This document shows positions 26,388 through 35,305 of a stretch of 64,000 bases of DNA, one piece after another. The first letter of the stretch is position 1; each line of letters starts with the position of its first letter. Below the pieces are notes generated by a model. It was not told where the DNA came from, searched no databases, and saw only the letters and a program-made list of their open reading frames with translations. A program made the translations under genes and the position numbers. The DNA is from Sphingomonas sp. Leaf20 (GTDB lineage: Bacteria; Pseudomonadota; Alphaproteobacteria; Sphingomonadales; Sphingomonadaceae): assembly GCF_001421535.1 (NCBI RefSeq), contig NZ_LMKN01000001.1:1400267-1464266 (forward strand). The letters are read 5' to 3'.

Positions 26388-27734
26388 TCAGCGCTTACCA
26401 GGCCGCTTCAAATACGGGATATGCGTCGCCAGAGCGGCAAAGTCGGACCGCCGGAAGGCGACCATCTCGCGCACGGTGAAGCCCGTCATCCGCGCATAAA
26501 GGCCGACGTACAGGATCGTGGCCACGACGTAGGTGATGCTCGACGCCAAGGCGGCGCCCATCACGCCGTCGAGGCGAATCATCCACCATCCCAGCATGAT
26601 GTTGCACGCCAGCACCGGCGCCATGATGATCAGCGACGCCCAGGGCTTTCCCTGACCGGCGAGGTTCGTGTTGAGAATCTTGAAGACGATGAACGCCACG
26701 ACGCCCGGCAGGAGCGCGTTGCAGACCGACGCGCTTTCGGCGAACCGCTTGCCGAACAGGAGGGGAAAGGCGAATCCCGAAACGATCGCTATGCCGATCG
26801 CGAGCACCGTCGCCGCGAGGAACGAGACGCGCGCCAGGACGAGCACCTTCGTCGAAAAGGCCTTGTCCTCTTTCGCATTGACGCTGCGCGACAGCAGCAG
26901 CGAACTGACTGCGGTGGGAATTTCCCAGATGAGTTCGGCGATGACCGTGGCCTGCGCATAGACGCCGACCTCGCGCAGCGTCGCGAACCGCGTCAGCAAA
27001 AGGATCATGATCTTGTAATTGAGCATCATGACGAACAGCGACGCGGCGTAGGACAAGCCCCGGCGTTGCAATTTGACCGCGACCTCCCGGTCGAACCCAA
27101 GGTACAGCCGCCCCTCCTTGGAAAGCAGATAGAGCGCGTAGCCGGATCCCAGCAGCGAGGCGCCCAGATTGGCGATCAGCACGCCGTACAGACCGAGATC
27201 CAGTGCCCACCCCAGGACGATGATCAGGACGAGTCGCAGCAGCGCCGGCCGCCAGCTCGTCCGGCGAAACGCCGCGATCCGCTGCCGCCCGAGAAAGACG
27301 CCGCTTGCATAGCTCGACAGCAGCGATGTCGGGATCGACGCAACCGCCAGCGCGCGCAGCATCCAGTCATCGCGTGCGACGCCCGCATAGTCGAGATAGG
27401 CCAGCGCCAGCAGCACCGCGATCGTCCCCGCCAGCGGAACCAGCGTCAGCAGCGTCGGCAGCAGCCGCTCGAGCGGATAGATACCGCGCCCGAGATGGAA
27501 GGCGGTGGACTGGCGGATCCCCATTTCGGAGAAGTTGACGGCCAATTGGGCCGGCACGAGCAGCGCCGCGACAAGCCCCCTCCCCTCGGGGCCGAGCAAT
27601 CGGGCGAGGATGAGGCTCGTTATGAAATAACTGCCCTTCTGGAAAAAGCGGCTGATCGCGACGGTTATGGCCTCCCAACCGAAGCCGGATGGTGCGCGCC
27701 GCGCTTGCGGGGAGGGACCGGCCTGGCGTGTCAT
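26388..27734 (-). CDS. Wzx-like oligosaccharide flippase
   Basis: Polytopic membrane protein of 448 residues of the polysaccharide biosynthesis (MOP) superfamily, which moves lipid-linked repeat units across the inner membrane. It has about 12 hydrophobic segments, with GSYFITSLILARLLGPEGRG near the start as the typical first-helix motif and FPLLFGKRFAES in the C-terminal half. The ATG at 27734 is chosen over an upstream TTG. A second flippase-like protein is encoded at 37594, so the locus has two candidates; one may serve a different glycan. The gene is divergent from the glycosyltransferase gene at 27859, with 124 bases between them. Confidence 0.88.
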   Translation of the reverse strand: MTRQAGPSPQARRAPSGFGWEAITVAISRFFQKGSYFITSLILARLLGPEGRGLVAALLVPAQLAVNFSEMGIRQSTAFHLGRGIYPLERLLPTLLTLVPLAGTIAVLLALAYLDYAGVARDDWMLRALAVASIPTSLLSSYASGVFLGRQRIAAFRRTSWRPALLRLVLIIVLGWALDLGLYGVLIANLGASLLGSGYALYLLSKEGRLYLGFDREVAVKLQRRGLSYAASLFVMMLNYKIMILLLTRFATLREVGVYAQATVIAELIWEIPTAVSSLLLSRSVNAKEDKAFSTKVLVLARVSFLAATVLAIGIAIVSGFAFPLLFGKRFAESASVCNALLPGVVAFIVFKILNTNLAGQGKPWASLIIMAPVLACNIMLGWWMIRLDGVMGAALASSITYVVATILYVGLYARMTGFTVREMVAFRRSDFAALATHIPYLKRPGKR

Positions 27735-27858
27735 CTCGACTATCAATCCTCTGGAGATGCCGCCCAGGTCGACAAGGCGGCGCGCCTAGCATATGCGACG
27801 CGTCGGTAAAAGCTGGGCGCTCCACTGCGGTCGCGGGCAAAGTGCAGGGAGGCATGAC

Positions 27859-28830
27859 GTGACGGACCCCACTATCGCCGTGGTTATTCCGGTGCACAAC
27901 AAGGAGCGCCACGTCGTCCGCTCGCTGGACGCTGCGCAGGGACAGACATCGCCTGCGGACGAGATCATCATGGTCGACGATGCATCGTCCGATCGGTCGA
28001 TCGAAAGGCTGCGTGCGGCCGCGGGAGACCGTGCGATCTTCCTGACGCGCACCGAACCCGGCGCCGGCGGCTATGCCGCGCGCAATCTCGCGATCGAAAC
28101 CGCGGGCAGCGAATGGATCGCGTTCCTCGATGCCGACGACAGCTGGACGCCCGATCACCTCGCCTCGATCCGTGCCGCGATCAGCGACGGCGGAAAGGAC
28201 GTTGGCTGCGTCTTCACCGGATACCAGTTTCTGGAACCTTCGGGTCGGCAGGTCGAGGACTGGTTCACGCATGCCGGGCACAAGGCCGGCGTCTATGATA
28301 CCGCGCAGATGCTCGACTTCTGGCTGGAGGGCGGATGCCCCTTGTGGACCGGCGCCGTCGCCATCCGCCGCGACATATTGCTGTCGGTCGGGATGTTCCC
28401 CGCAGGGCTATGCCGGCGCGGCGGCGACCGCGACCTGTGGCTGCGCACGATGCTCGCAACGCGGTGCGCCTATACCGGCCGCAAGACGGCGACCTACCAC
28501 CGCGATGCCGACAACATGCTGACCAAGGTCGAGCGTTTTACTGCACGGCAGCGCATCGTTGATACGATTGTGGACCGCGTACCGACTGTGGATACAGGCA
28601 TTGCGCGGAGACTGAGGCGTATTGCCAATCGTGAAATGCACAAATACGCGTTCAATACCTGGAAGACGGGGGAACGGCCCTCCGCGATATCAATCGAGGA
28701 CTTCAGCCCGCGAGACAGCCTCGGCAAATACGTCGCTGTGAAACTGATGTCGCTCACCCCCCTTCCACTGCCTGCATTGGCTCGGAAATCGGTTCGGATA
28801 TTGAAGATCATGAGGCGCGGGCATCGATGA
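27859..28830 (+). CDS. Glycosyltransferase, GT2 type
   Basis: Inverting GT-A glycosyltransferase of 323 residues. The N-terminal nucleotide-binding motifs are AVVIPVHNKERHVVRSLDAA and IIMVDDASSDRS, the metal-binding DxD lies in IAFLDADDSW, and GGDRDLWLR matches the ED-type acceptor/base region of the family. No membrane helix is obvious, so it should act at the cytoplasmic face on lipid-linked intermediates. The GTG at 27859 is preceded by AGGGAGG at good spacing, which decides it over the longer frame. It is followed after 24 bp by another GT2 gene of noticeably lower GC content. Confidence 0.9.
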   Translation: MTDPTIAVVIPVHNKERHVVRSLDAAQGQTSPADEIIMVDDASSDRSIERLRAAAGDRAIFLTRTEPGAGGYAARNLAIETAGSEWIAFLDADDSWTPDHLASIRAAISDGGKDVGCVFTGYQFLEPSGRQVEDWFTHAGHKAGVYDTAQMLDFWLEGGCPLWTGAVAIRRDILLSVGMFPAGLCRRGGDRDLWLRTMLATRCAYTGRKTATYHRDADNMLTKVERFTARQRIVDTIVDRVPTVDTGIARRLRRIANREMHKYAFNTWKTGERPSAISIEDFSPRDSLGKYVAVKLMSLTPLPLPALARKSVRILKIMRRGHR

Positions 28831-28854
28831 CAATAGCGGTGGCAACCTGACATC

Positions 28855-29874
28855 ATGATTTCTGTCGATCACGAGCTGGCTGATACCAGCAGCGAGCATT
28901 CCTCGCCGCAGATATCCTGCATCACGGTATTCTATAATCGAGCCGCACTTATCAGCACCTCGATCGGCAGCCTCCTTTCTCAGACATCGCAAGATTTTGA
29001 AATCATTGTAGTTGACGACGGCTCCACCGATGACACCTTAAACCAGTTGTCGCTTTTCGATGACGCTCGGCTTCATGTCACCGGCCAAAGCAATAGCGGA
29101 TTTACCGCGGCCATGAACGCTGCGGTCAGGCGGAGTCGAGGACAGTATATTGCAGTCCATGGCGCAGGCGACATTTCGCTTCCTGAGCGGCTGGAAAAGC
29201 AGGCAGCGTTCCTTGATGCAAACCCTGAGGTGGGCGCGGTGGGGTGCGCGCGACTGACCGATGGCATGGTTATTGGGCCCCGCGCAGGGGTGATCGAGCG
29301 AGGTCCGATGTTGAAGACCATGCTTCATCGCAACCCCTTCAGCCACGGCGAGGTCATGTTTCGTCGAAGCCTGTTCGATAAGGTCGGCGGGTATCGTCAG
29401 GAATTCAGGTTTGCTCAGGATCGTGACCTGTGGCTACGGATGGGCCGATACTGTGACTATGCCGTCCTGCCCGATCTTTTGTACGAGCGGACAAGCTTTC
29501 ACGGCGGCGTCACCAAAACACCACGAAGCCTATTTCTTCAGACACGGCTGTCCCAATTCGCAGTACAATGCGCTGAAGACGTCGATCAGGATGGTCGCGA
29601 TCTGCTCGACAGAATTGGCCCCAGCGCTTTTTTCCTGACAAAGCCTTTGATAAAGCAGTCGAAGCAATATGCCGCCCGCGGCCTGAGGGGATTGCGGGAC
29701 GGCAACATGGAGGCAGCGGAAATATTCCTTACGCAGGCCTGGAATGAGAATCACAACCTGCAATCATTTGCTGGCATCGTGGCACTTTGGCTGTCGAGAT
29801 ACCGACGGACAAACGCCCTCATACGGTCGATACTGAGATACCGGGCGCGGTTGCAGACACAACGAGACGATTAA
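28855..29874 (+). CDS. Glycosyltransferase, GT2 type, atypical DxD region
   Basis: GT-A glycosyltransferase of 339 residues. It has CITVFYNRAALISTSIGSL, FEIIVVDDGSTDDT and QDRDLWLRMG. Where the metal-binding DxD is expected, the sequence reads YIAVHGAGDIS, so only one Asp of the motif is present; this form occurs in some GT2 enzymes but is worth checking. The C-terminal 100 residues hold helical, repeat-like sequence (GLRGLRDGNMEAAEIFLTQA). Base composition is lower in GC than the GT2 gene before it, suggesting separate origin. Its stop overlaps the stop of the convergent beta-helix gene by four bases. The sugar added is unknown. Confidence 0.85.
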   Translation: MISVDHELADTSSEHSSPQISCITVFYNRAALISTSIGSLLSQTSQDFEIIVVDDGSTDDTLNQLSLFDDARLHVTGQSNSGFTAAMNAAVRRSRGQYIAVHGAGDISLPERLEKQAAFLDANPEVGAVGCARLTDGMVIGPRAGVIERGPMLKTMLHRNPFSHGEVMFRRSLFDKVGGYRQEFRFAQDRDLWLRMGRYCDYAVLPDLLYERTSFHGGVTKTPRSLFLQTRLSQFAVQCAEDVDQDGRDLLDRIGPSAFFLTKPLIKQSKQYAARGLRGLRDGNMEAAEIFLTQAWNENHNLQSFAGIVALWLSRYRRTNALIRSILRYRARLQTQRDD

Positions 29875-31934
29875 AACCCCAGTTGCGCGAGCCCTGCAGC
29901 GCTGCCAATCGCGCTATAGACATAATAATGCGTGTCACCGACGACACGCTCGCCGTCGAATTCCAGCGCGCCTACCGATTTCCCTGCCGTATCGGTGACC
30001 GTGAAGTCGCCCAGATCGATGCCGTCATGGCCAAGCGAGAACACACCACCGGCCGCCGCCACGGTAGCGCCTGCATCACTGCCGCCGATCCTGGTGGTCG
30101 TGACGATGATATCCTTCGCGCCGAATTTGGTGACCTTGTCGTGCCCGAGCGACTGGTCGAGCGCGCTGTCGAAGAAGAACGCCCCCGCCTTCTTGTCGCC
30201 CGCGTCACCCGCCAGCGTGTCAGCGACGCCGAACTTGCCCTCGACCGCGTTTTTCGGACGCACCGACGCGGCGGCATAGGCGAAATGGCCATCGACGAGG
30301 CCGAGATAGCGCAACCCGGCATTGACGCCCTCGAGCTTCACGGTGCCCATCTTCGATCCGAGGTCGAGTACCCCGTTCGAACCATAGGTGATGATCCCGT
30401 CCTTGTTGCCGTCGTTCAGCATCTTGGCCGTCATCAACAGGTCGGTGGCACCGAAGCCGATGATGCTGTCAGCGCCCTGCTTGCTGGCCTGGTTGAAATA
30501 GAAGCTGTCGGCCGCGCTGGTTGCCTTGATCGTTTCGCTGGCGGCGTTCGATACGAAGTGGAGTGGCGAAATGCTGTCGCGAGGCGTGTCCACGGCCGGT
30601 GCGGCAGGCGCGACCACGACGGGCACGGAGGCGGCAGGCGCCTCGGCGACCGGTGTCGATACGACCGGCGCAGCGATGACCGGCACCGTGATAACGGGCA
30701 CCGTGACGACCGGCGCGAGCACGATTGGAAGCGTATCGAGCAACGAGCCGACCACGGGCACGTTCAGCCCGGCGTCGAGTGAATAGGGGCCCGTCGGCAC
30801 AAGCTTTTCGACGGTCGTCAACGCGCCCGTCAGTGCCTTGCCCGCAACAAGCTTTGCGGTGCTGGCAAGACTGACGCTCACGTCGGACACGGTGATCGTG
30901 CCGTTGTTATAGAATACGGCGGTGTTGGTGCCCGAGTCCGTAAAGCTGCCGCCGTCAATCGTCAGCTTGGCACCTTCATTGAGCCAGACCTGTGCCTGGC
31001 TCGCGATCCCGCCGCGCTTGTGGGGATCGAGGCCGACAGAGTCGATCATCGTCGCCTCGCCCCAGATCCGGAAATTGCGGGCATTGTCGTCGGCGATCGC
31101 GCGCACCAGCGTCGTCCCGGTCGACTTGAGATCATAGCCGGCATCCGTGTTGCCGCTGGCCACCGTATCCTGGAACAGGACGTTGTACACGCCGCGTTCG
31201 GTCGCAAAGCCGTCGCCGTTCCAATAGCTCGAACTCGTGGTGTCGGTCGCATTGGCCATGGACGTGCGGATGATCTTTACGTCATGCGCCGTGCCGTCCA
31301 GATGCACGCCGATCGCAAAATTGTCGCCATCCTGCTTCAGGCTGTCGCCCCGCACGTCCTCGATCAGGATGTTGCTGCTATTGTACTGAAGCCGGATGAC
31401 GCCCTTCGAAAAGCCGTCGACCTCGACGTCACGGATCGTAAGCCCGGTCACGGTCGCGGTCTTGTTCGCGCCACCCGCATAGTCCTCGAAGAACCGCGCG
31501 ACATTGCTCGCATCGACATGCTCGATGGTGATGTTCGACACGTCGCCGGCGGCACGGAAGACGGTCCCGGTGTTGTTGACCTGAAGGTTCTCGAAGCTGA
31601 GATTCCCGGCACCGGCCTGTAACTTGAACAGCTCGTTACCGGCTGCGTTGCTCGCGGCATAGACGGAGGGCCGCGTGCCCTCGATCGTTGCCTCCATCGC
31701 GTTGCCGCTATGGTCGACGCCCTTGATCGTGACGGCTGCACCCGGCGTGCCGCCGCCGTAGATATTGATCGGGGACGACACCTTATAGCTGCCCGCATCA
31801 GCAAGAAGGAGGACTTCGCCCCCGGGCCCGGCCTTTGCGATCATGGCGTTCAGGCTTGTAATGGATGCTGCGTTAGCCCAGTCGGAACCGCTTTTATTGC
31901 CCATCCCCGTGGGTGAGATATAAGTGGTAGCCAT
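29871..31934 (-). CDS. Right-handed beta-helix protein with duplicated C-terminal export module
   Basis: Predicted extracellular beta-helix protein of 687 residues with no Sec signal peptide. The N-terminus (MATTYISPTGMGNKSGSDWA) resembles pectate-lyase-like proteins. Repeating strands run to about residue 370, including SNILIEDVRGDSL, AHDVKIIRTSM and NGDGFATERG ... AGYDLKST ... NFRIWG, which match the Sec-exported paralogue at 21897-22781. A Pro/Val-rich linker (about 395-450) leads to the duplicated module at 467-687 (SFYFNQASKQGADSIIGFG, NKDGIITYGSNGVLDLG, FFFDSALDQSLGHD, YYVYSAIGSAAGL), ending QLGF. It is likely a lyase, epimerase or binding protein for the EPS, exported by the type I system; substrate and activity are inference. 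Confidence 0.85.
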   Translation of the reverse strand: MATTYISPTGMGNKSGSDWANAASITSLNAMIAKAGPGGEVLLLADAGSYKVSSPINIYGGGTPGAAVTIKGVDHSGNAMEATIEGTRPSVYAASNAAGNELFKLQAGAGNLSFENLQVNNTGTVFRAAGDVSNITIEHVDASNVARFFEDYAGGANKTATVTGLTIRDVEVDGFSKGVIRLQYNSSNILIEDVRGDSLKQDGDNFAIGVHLDGTAHDVKIIRTSMANATDTTSSSYWNGDGFATERGVYNVLFQDTVASGNTDAGYDLKSTGTTLVRAIADDNARNFRIWGEATMIDSVGLDPHKRGGIASQAQVWLNEGAKLTIDGGSFTDSGTNTAVFYNNGTITVSDVSVSLASTAKLVAGKALTGALTTVEKLVPTGPYSLDAGLNVPVVGSLLDTLPIVLAPVVTVPVITVPVIAAPVVSTPVAEAPAASVPVVVAPAAPAVDTPRDSISPLHFVSNAASETIKATSAADSFYFNQASKQGADSIIGFGATDLLMTAKMLNDGNKDGIITYGSNGVLDLGSKMGTVKLEGVNAGLRYLGLVDGHFAYAAASVRPKNAVEGKFGVADTLAGDAGDKKAGAFFFDSALDQSLGHDKVTKFGAKDIIVTTTRIGGSDAGATVAAAGGVFSLGHDGIDLGDFTVTDTAGKSVGALEFDGERVVGDTHYYVYSAIGSAAGLAQLGF

Positions 31935-32050
31935 CGCGCGAGTTCCCCGATTAACGCGCGACGTCGCGCGGCATTGATCGGGTTACGTGCGAAAATGATA
32001 CAGACTGTATCGATACCTAGTGAAACTTTCGTTAATCATAGGAGCATAGC

Positions 32051-33157
32051 GTGCAGCCAAAGCGTGTAATCGTACCATACACGGGCACCGAGATCGGTGG
32101 CAGCCACATCTCCTCCTTTACGCTGTGTCGAGCGTTGCAGGATCTGGGCATCGAGGTATTTGCATACGCCAACAAAGACACTCAGATTGCCCATGAGGCA
32201 GCGCGCTATGATTTGACTGTGCGCGAATTGTCCGAGACGCCTGCCGCTCGCCATAACCTCGCGTATGATTTGCTGCGATTGCCATTCCGGGCGCACATGC
32301 TTCGACAGGAAGGGCCCGGAATAATCGTGCATTGCCATGGCATGGGCGCACTGCAATCCTGGGGCCCGGCTGCAAAATTAGTGGGAGCGCCGCTGGTATA
32401 TCACAATCGGGCATTCAATCGCCCGATCTTGGCGAACCGGCTCATCATGAACCTCGCGGACAAGTCGATTGCTATATCCGAGTCGGTGAAGAAGCTCATG
32501 GCGTTTTTACCCGCGGGAAAGGTCGAAACAATTGACAACCCCTTTGCATTGGGCGGCATCCCAAATCGTTCAGAAGAGCGACAAAAGTTGGTCAATGAGC
32601 TCGACTTGGCTGCCGAGGGTCCGATCATAGGCTTTGTCGCAAATTTCTGGGAGCGAAAGCGCCCCTTCTTCTTCCTAGATGTTTGCAAAGTTATACTCGA
32701 ACGCCACCCCTTAGCATCATTTGTCATGTTTGGGCGAAAGGGTGATGTCGCGGTTAGCGCAATCGAGGACTACGCAAGGCATATCGGCATTGCTGACCAC
32801 CTGCATCTTCCAGGCTTTCGCCTGCCCGTAGAGAGCAACATTGCTGCCCTTGATCTGATGCTCGCGCCGGCTATCAACGAACCTCTGGGAAGGACGCCGA
32901 TCGAGAGCCTTTTACTTGGAACGCCTTACGTAGCCACCGACGACGCCGGACATGGTGAAATTGGTCGGCGATGGGCGGGCGGCCGCCTGGTCGACAAGGC
33001 GGCGGATTACCCCGCATTCGCCGCCGTCGCACTCGACGTATTAGACCACCCTGCAAGTGTGCTCCTGAAAGAAGACAAGAAACTCGAGATCACTCACGCT
33101 CTATCCGCCGCGAATCATGCGACGAAGGTGGTCGAGTTATACAGCAGGCTGCTTTAA
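32051..33157 (+). CDS. Glycosyltransferase, GT4 type, low GC
   Basis: GT-B glycosyltransferase of 368 residues. The N-terminus IVPYTGTEIGGSHISSF is the acceptor-side glycine motif. VHCHGMGALQ and LVYHNRAFNRP follow, and the donor half has IGFVANFWERKRP, FGRKGDVAVSA and NEPLGRTPIESLLLG, where the first Glu of the usual EGFGxxxxE appears in a changed setting. The GTG start has GGAG at proper distance. GC content is visibly lower than in most of the locus and similar to the Wzy-like gene, whose 3' end it overlaps by 21 bases on the opposite strand. These two probably arrived together by transfer. Confidence 0.85.
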   Translation: MQPKRVIVPYTGTEIGGSHISSFTLCRALQDLGIEVFAYANKDTQIAHEAARYDLTVRELSETPAARHNLAYDLLRLPFRAHMLRQEGPGIIVHCHGMGALQSWGPAAKLVGAPLVYHNRAFNRPILANRLIMNLADKSIAISESVKKLMAFLPAGKVETIDNPFALGGIPNRSEERQKLVNELDLAAEGPIIGFVANFWERKRPFFFLDVCKVILERHPLASFVMFGRKGDVAVSAIEDYARHIGIADHLHLPGFRLPVESNIAALDLMLAPAINEPLGRTPIESLLLGTPYVATDDAGHGEIGRRWAGGRLVDKAADYPAFAAVALDVLDHPASVLLKEDKKLEITHALSAANHATKVVELYSRLL

Positions 33158-34483
33158 GATTTTCCGCGATTGCGGCCTTCCCGCTTTGAAGGCCGCGATC
33201 GTAGCTCCGCACAATATACCGTAATAAATCATGCCTTCGATCATCCAGAGCGGCATCGTAGCCATGTTCAAAATTATGAAACTTATATGCGCGGACACAA
33301 GAATGCCTCGAACGCCTTTCGGCGATTTAATCGCCAATACGAGCATCCATATCCATAGGAACACGGTGCTTATTAAACCAAATATTCCCAATTCGTATAT
33401 TGCGGATACCAGTGTATTATGCGCGTAAACTTTAAACTTGCCTATCCACGCGTTTGGACCAAGGCCGACAATATGTTGCAGGGGCGTTGAATCACTATAT
33501 CCGTAAAGATAACCGCTCCAGATGACAAACCGCCCCGATAACAAATGGCGTTCGTCTAGGTTGAACTGATCCGGGCGTTTTATAAGCTCCGTACCTTGTG
33601 CAGCGACAGCACCTAAATCGGCAAATCTTTCTCTTCCAGCGATAGCTCCGCCCACACCGACCGCCAAGACGATTGCCGCCATCATGCCGACGACAATTAC
33701 ACGCTGTTCACGGATCACAGATCTAGCGGCGCCAATTAGCGCGGTTGCGCCGATCAGAGGCGCCATTGCCAATATCGCAGTCCGGTAATTTGCGAGCATA
33801 ATGGCAACACAAAACACCAGAACCCAAGCCACCTTGTAGAGAGCGACCTGCCGTCGTCGCAAACACACAACGAGCAACCCGCCAGCAAGCGCAACCGAGA
33901 ACCCCGCCTCATGGTAGAAACCGCCAATGTAGCTGGCCGATCCGTCGGATTCGGCTGCCTTCACCGTACCTAGCAACACCGATAGCGCCTGAAAGCCAAC
34001 GAGTATTAGAAAAGGCAGAAACACTTTCCGTAGGGGCTCGTCCCAGCCATCATCTTGTAGCGATTCGGATACCGCCAGCGTGATAATTGCCAGATACAAG
34101 TACTTCACCGTCATATCGACCATTGGTGAAACGCTGTGATTAGCAAAGCCGCTTAGAATTACCGCCAGCAGGATCGGATAAAAAGGCACGAGACCGACAT
34201 CGAACATGCCGCGCGGTTTCAAAACCCACGCCCCGAGACCGCAGATGAAGATTGATCCGAGCGCATTGTACGACAGCCCGATGGGGGAAGAACTGAACGT
34301 GATCGGATGAAAGGCGGACAGGATGAACCGCAGCCAGATCGCGAATATTACAAAGCGGGTGGCGCGCCCTTGGCTGCTCCGCAATGCCACGAACAGCATC
34401 GCAAGCGCCAGCAACGTCGCTGGAATGGATGCGTAATAGGGTAGAGCGCGCCCATTCGCGACAAGGGAGTCCATGGATGGCAT
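33137..34483 (-). CDS. Wzy-like polysaccharide polymerase (O-antigen ligase/polymerase family)
   Basis: Polytopic inner membrane protein of 448 residues with about 11-12 hydrophobic segments. A large periplasmic loop before the last third (about residues 280-345) carries LSGRFVIWSGYLYGYS and HIVGLGPNAWIGKFKVYAHNTL, a typical O-antigen polymerase/ligase pattern with conserved Arg, Trp and His-Asn. It should join flipped repeat units into long chains under control of the Wzc-like protein. GC content is low compared with the rest of the locus. Its C-terminal codons overlap the end of the convergent glycosyltransferase gene. It is the only polymerase candidate in the window. Confidence 0.85.
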   Translation of the reverse strand: MPSMDSLVANGRALPYYASIPATLLALAMLFVALRSSQGRATRFVIFAIWLRFILSAFHPITFSSSPIGLSYNALGSIFICGLGAWVLKPRGMFDVGLVPFYPILLAVILSGFANHSVSPMVDMTVKYLYLAIITLAVSESLQDDGWDEPLRKVFLPFLILVGFQALSVLLGTVKAAESDGSASYIGGFYHEAGFSVALAGGLLVVCLRRRQVALYKVAWVLVFCVAIMLANYRTAILAMAPLIGATALIGAARSVIREQRVIVVGMMAAIVLAVGVGGAIAGRERFADLGAVAAQGTELIKRPDQFNLDERHLLSGRFVIWSGYLYGYSDSTPLQHIVGLGPNAWIGKFKVYAHNTLVSAIYELGIFGLISTVFLWIWMLVLAIKSPKGVRGILVSAHISFIILNMATMPLWMIEGMIYYGILCGATIAAFKAGRPQSRKILKQPAV

Positions 34484-34580
34484 ACCTAGCCGATCACGCC
34501 GACGACCGCCAGCGCTACGGTCTTGACCACGCCCGGATCAACGCCGTAGGTCGCGTTGCACCGCAACAGGATACCTGATC

Positions 34581-35285
34581 GTGACACATGTCGACGAAGC
34601 TGATCTTGAACAGCTCGGAAAACCGCATCGCAGGGGCTGCATACGCCGCTTCAGTGCGTTACGTGCCGTCCTTGCAGCCGACCTTTACCGGTATTCCGGA
34701 TCCGTCGATGCGAAGAATTTCCTGAAGCATTACCTCTTTACGCCCGGATACAAATACACGGTGCTGATGCGCCTGACGGGGTATCTCGCGCTCAAGCCCG
34801 CCAAGGCCGGCGGGCTGTATTTTCTGCTCAAGTGGATGCTGCTGCGGGCACGCTACAAGTTCGGGATCGCAATTCCCGAATACACGCTCATCGCACCGGG
34901 GCTTTTCATCAATCGGTTCGGCGGCATCTATTTCAACGGCGATGCCATTGTCGGCTACAATGCGAACATCACGCACGGATCGATGCTCGGCCAGGCCAAT
35001 CGCGGCCCGCTGCGGGGCAGCCCGACATTGGGCGCCCGCGTATTCATGGGCGCCGGATCGAAAGTGGTCGGACGCCTGACGATCGGCGACGACACGTCGA
35101 TCGGTTCCAATGCCGTAGTGACCAAGGACGTGCCGCCGACGAGCGTGGTGGGCGGTGTCCCCGCGAAGCTGCTCTCACAGGCGGGCTCGCTGGGGTACGT
35201 GAACAGACAGGTCCCCGAGGCGCTGGTACGCCGGTGCGTCGATGCGTTTCATGGCCCCGTGCCGGCCGGATTCTACGACGGCTGA
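34581..35285 (+). CDS. Left-handed beta-helix acetyltransferase (CysE-like)
   Basis: Predicted O-acetyltransferase of 234 residues with the hexapeptide-repeat fold. The N-terminal part is helical (YKYTVLMRLTGYLAL, GLYFLLKWMLLRARYKFGIAIP). Hexapeptide turns run from about residue 110 (GLFINRFGGIYFNGDAIVGYNANITHG, with the catalytic His, then GARVFMGAGSKVVGRLTIGDDTSIGSNAVVTKDVP). This resembles serine acetyltransferases and the related enzymes that acetylate polysaccharides. Position among EPS genes suggests it acetylates a sugar. The GTG at 34581 is the first start in frame, with a moderate AGGATA upstream. Confidence 0.83.
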   Translation: MTHVDEADLEQLGKPHRRGCIRRFSALRAVLAADLYRYSGSVDAKNFLKHYLFTPGYKYTVLMRLTGYLALKPAKAGGLYFLLKWMLLRARYKFGIAIPEYTLIAPGLFINRFGGIYFNGDAIVGYNANITHGSMLGQANRGPLRGSPTLGARVFMGAGSKVVGRLTIGDDTSIGSNAVVTKDVPPTSVVGGVPAKLLSQAGSLGYVNRQVPEALVRRCVDAFHGPVPAGFYDG

Positions 35286-35305
35286 TCCCACTCACCGACG
35301 CGGCG

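Noticed and set aside
26421..27809. Plus-strand open frame of 462 codons opposite the flippase gene
   Set aside because: Composition is extreme in Arg, Asp and Gln, with no hydrophobic core. The minus strand encodes a clear polytopic flippase.
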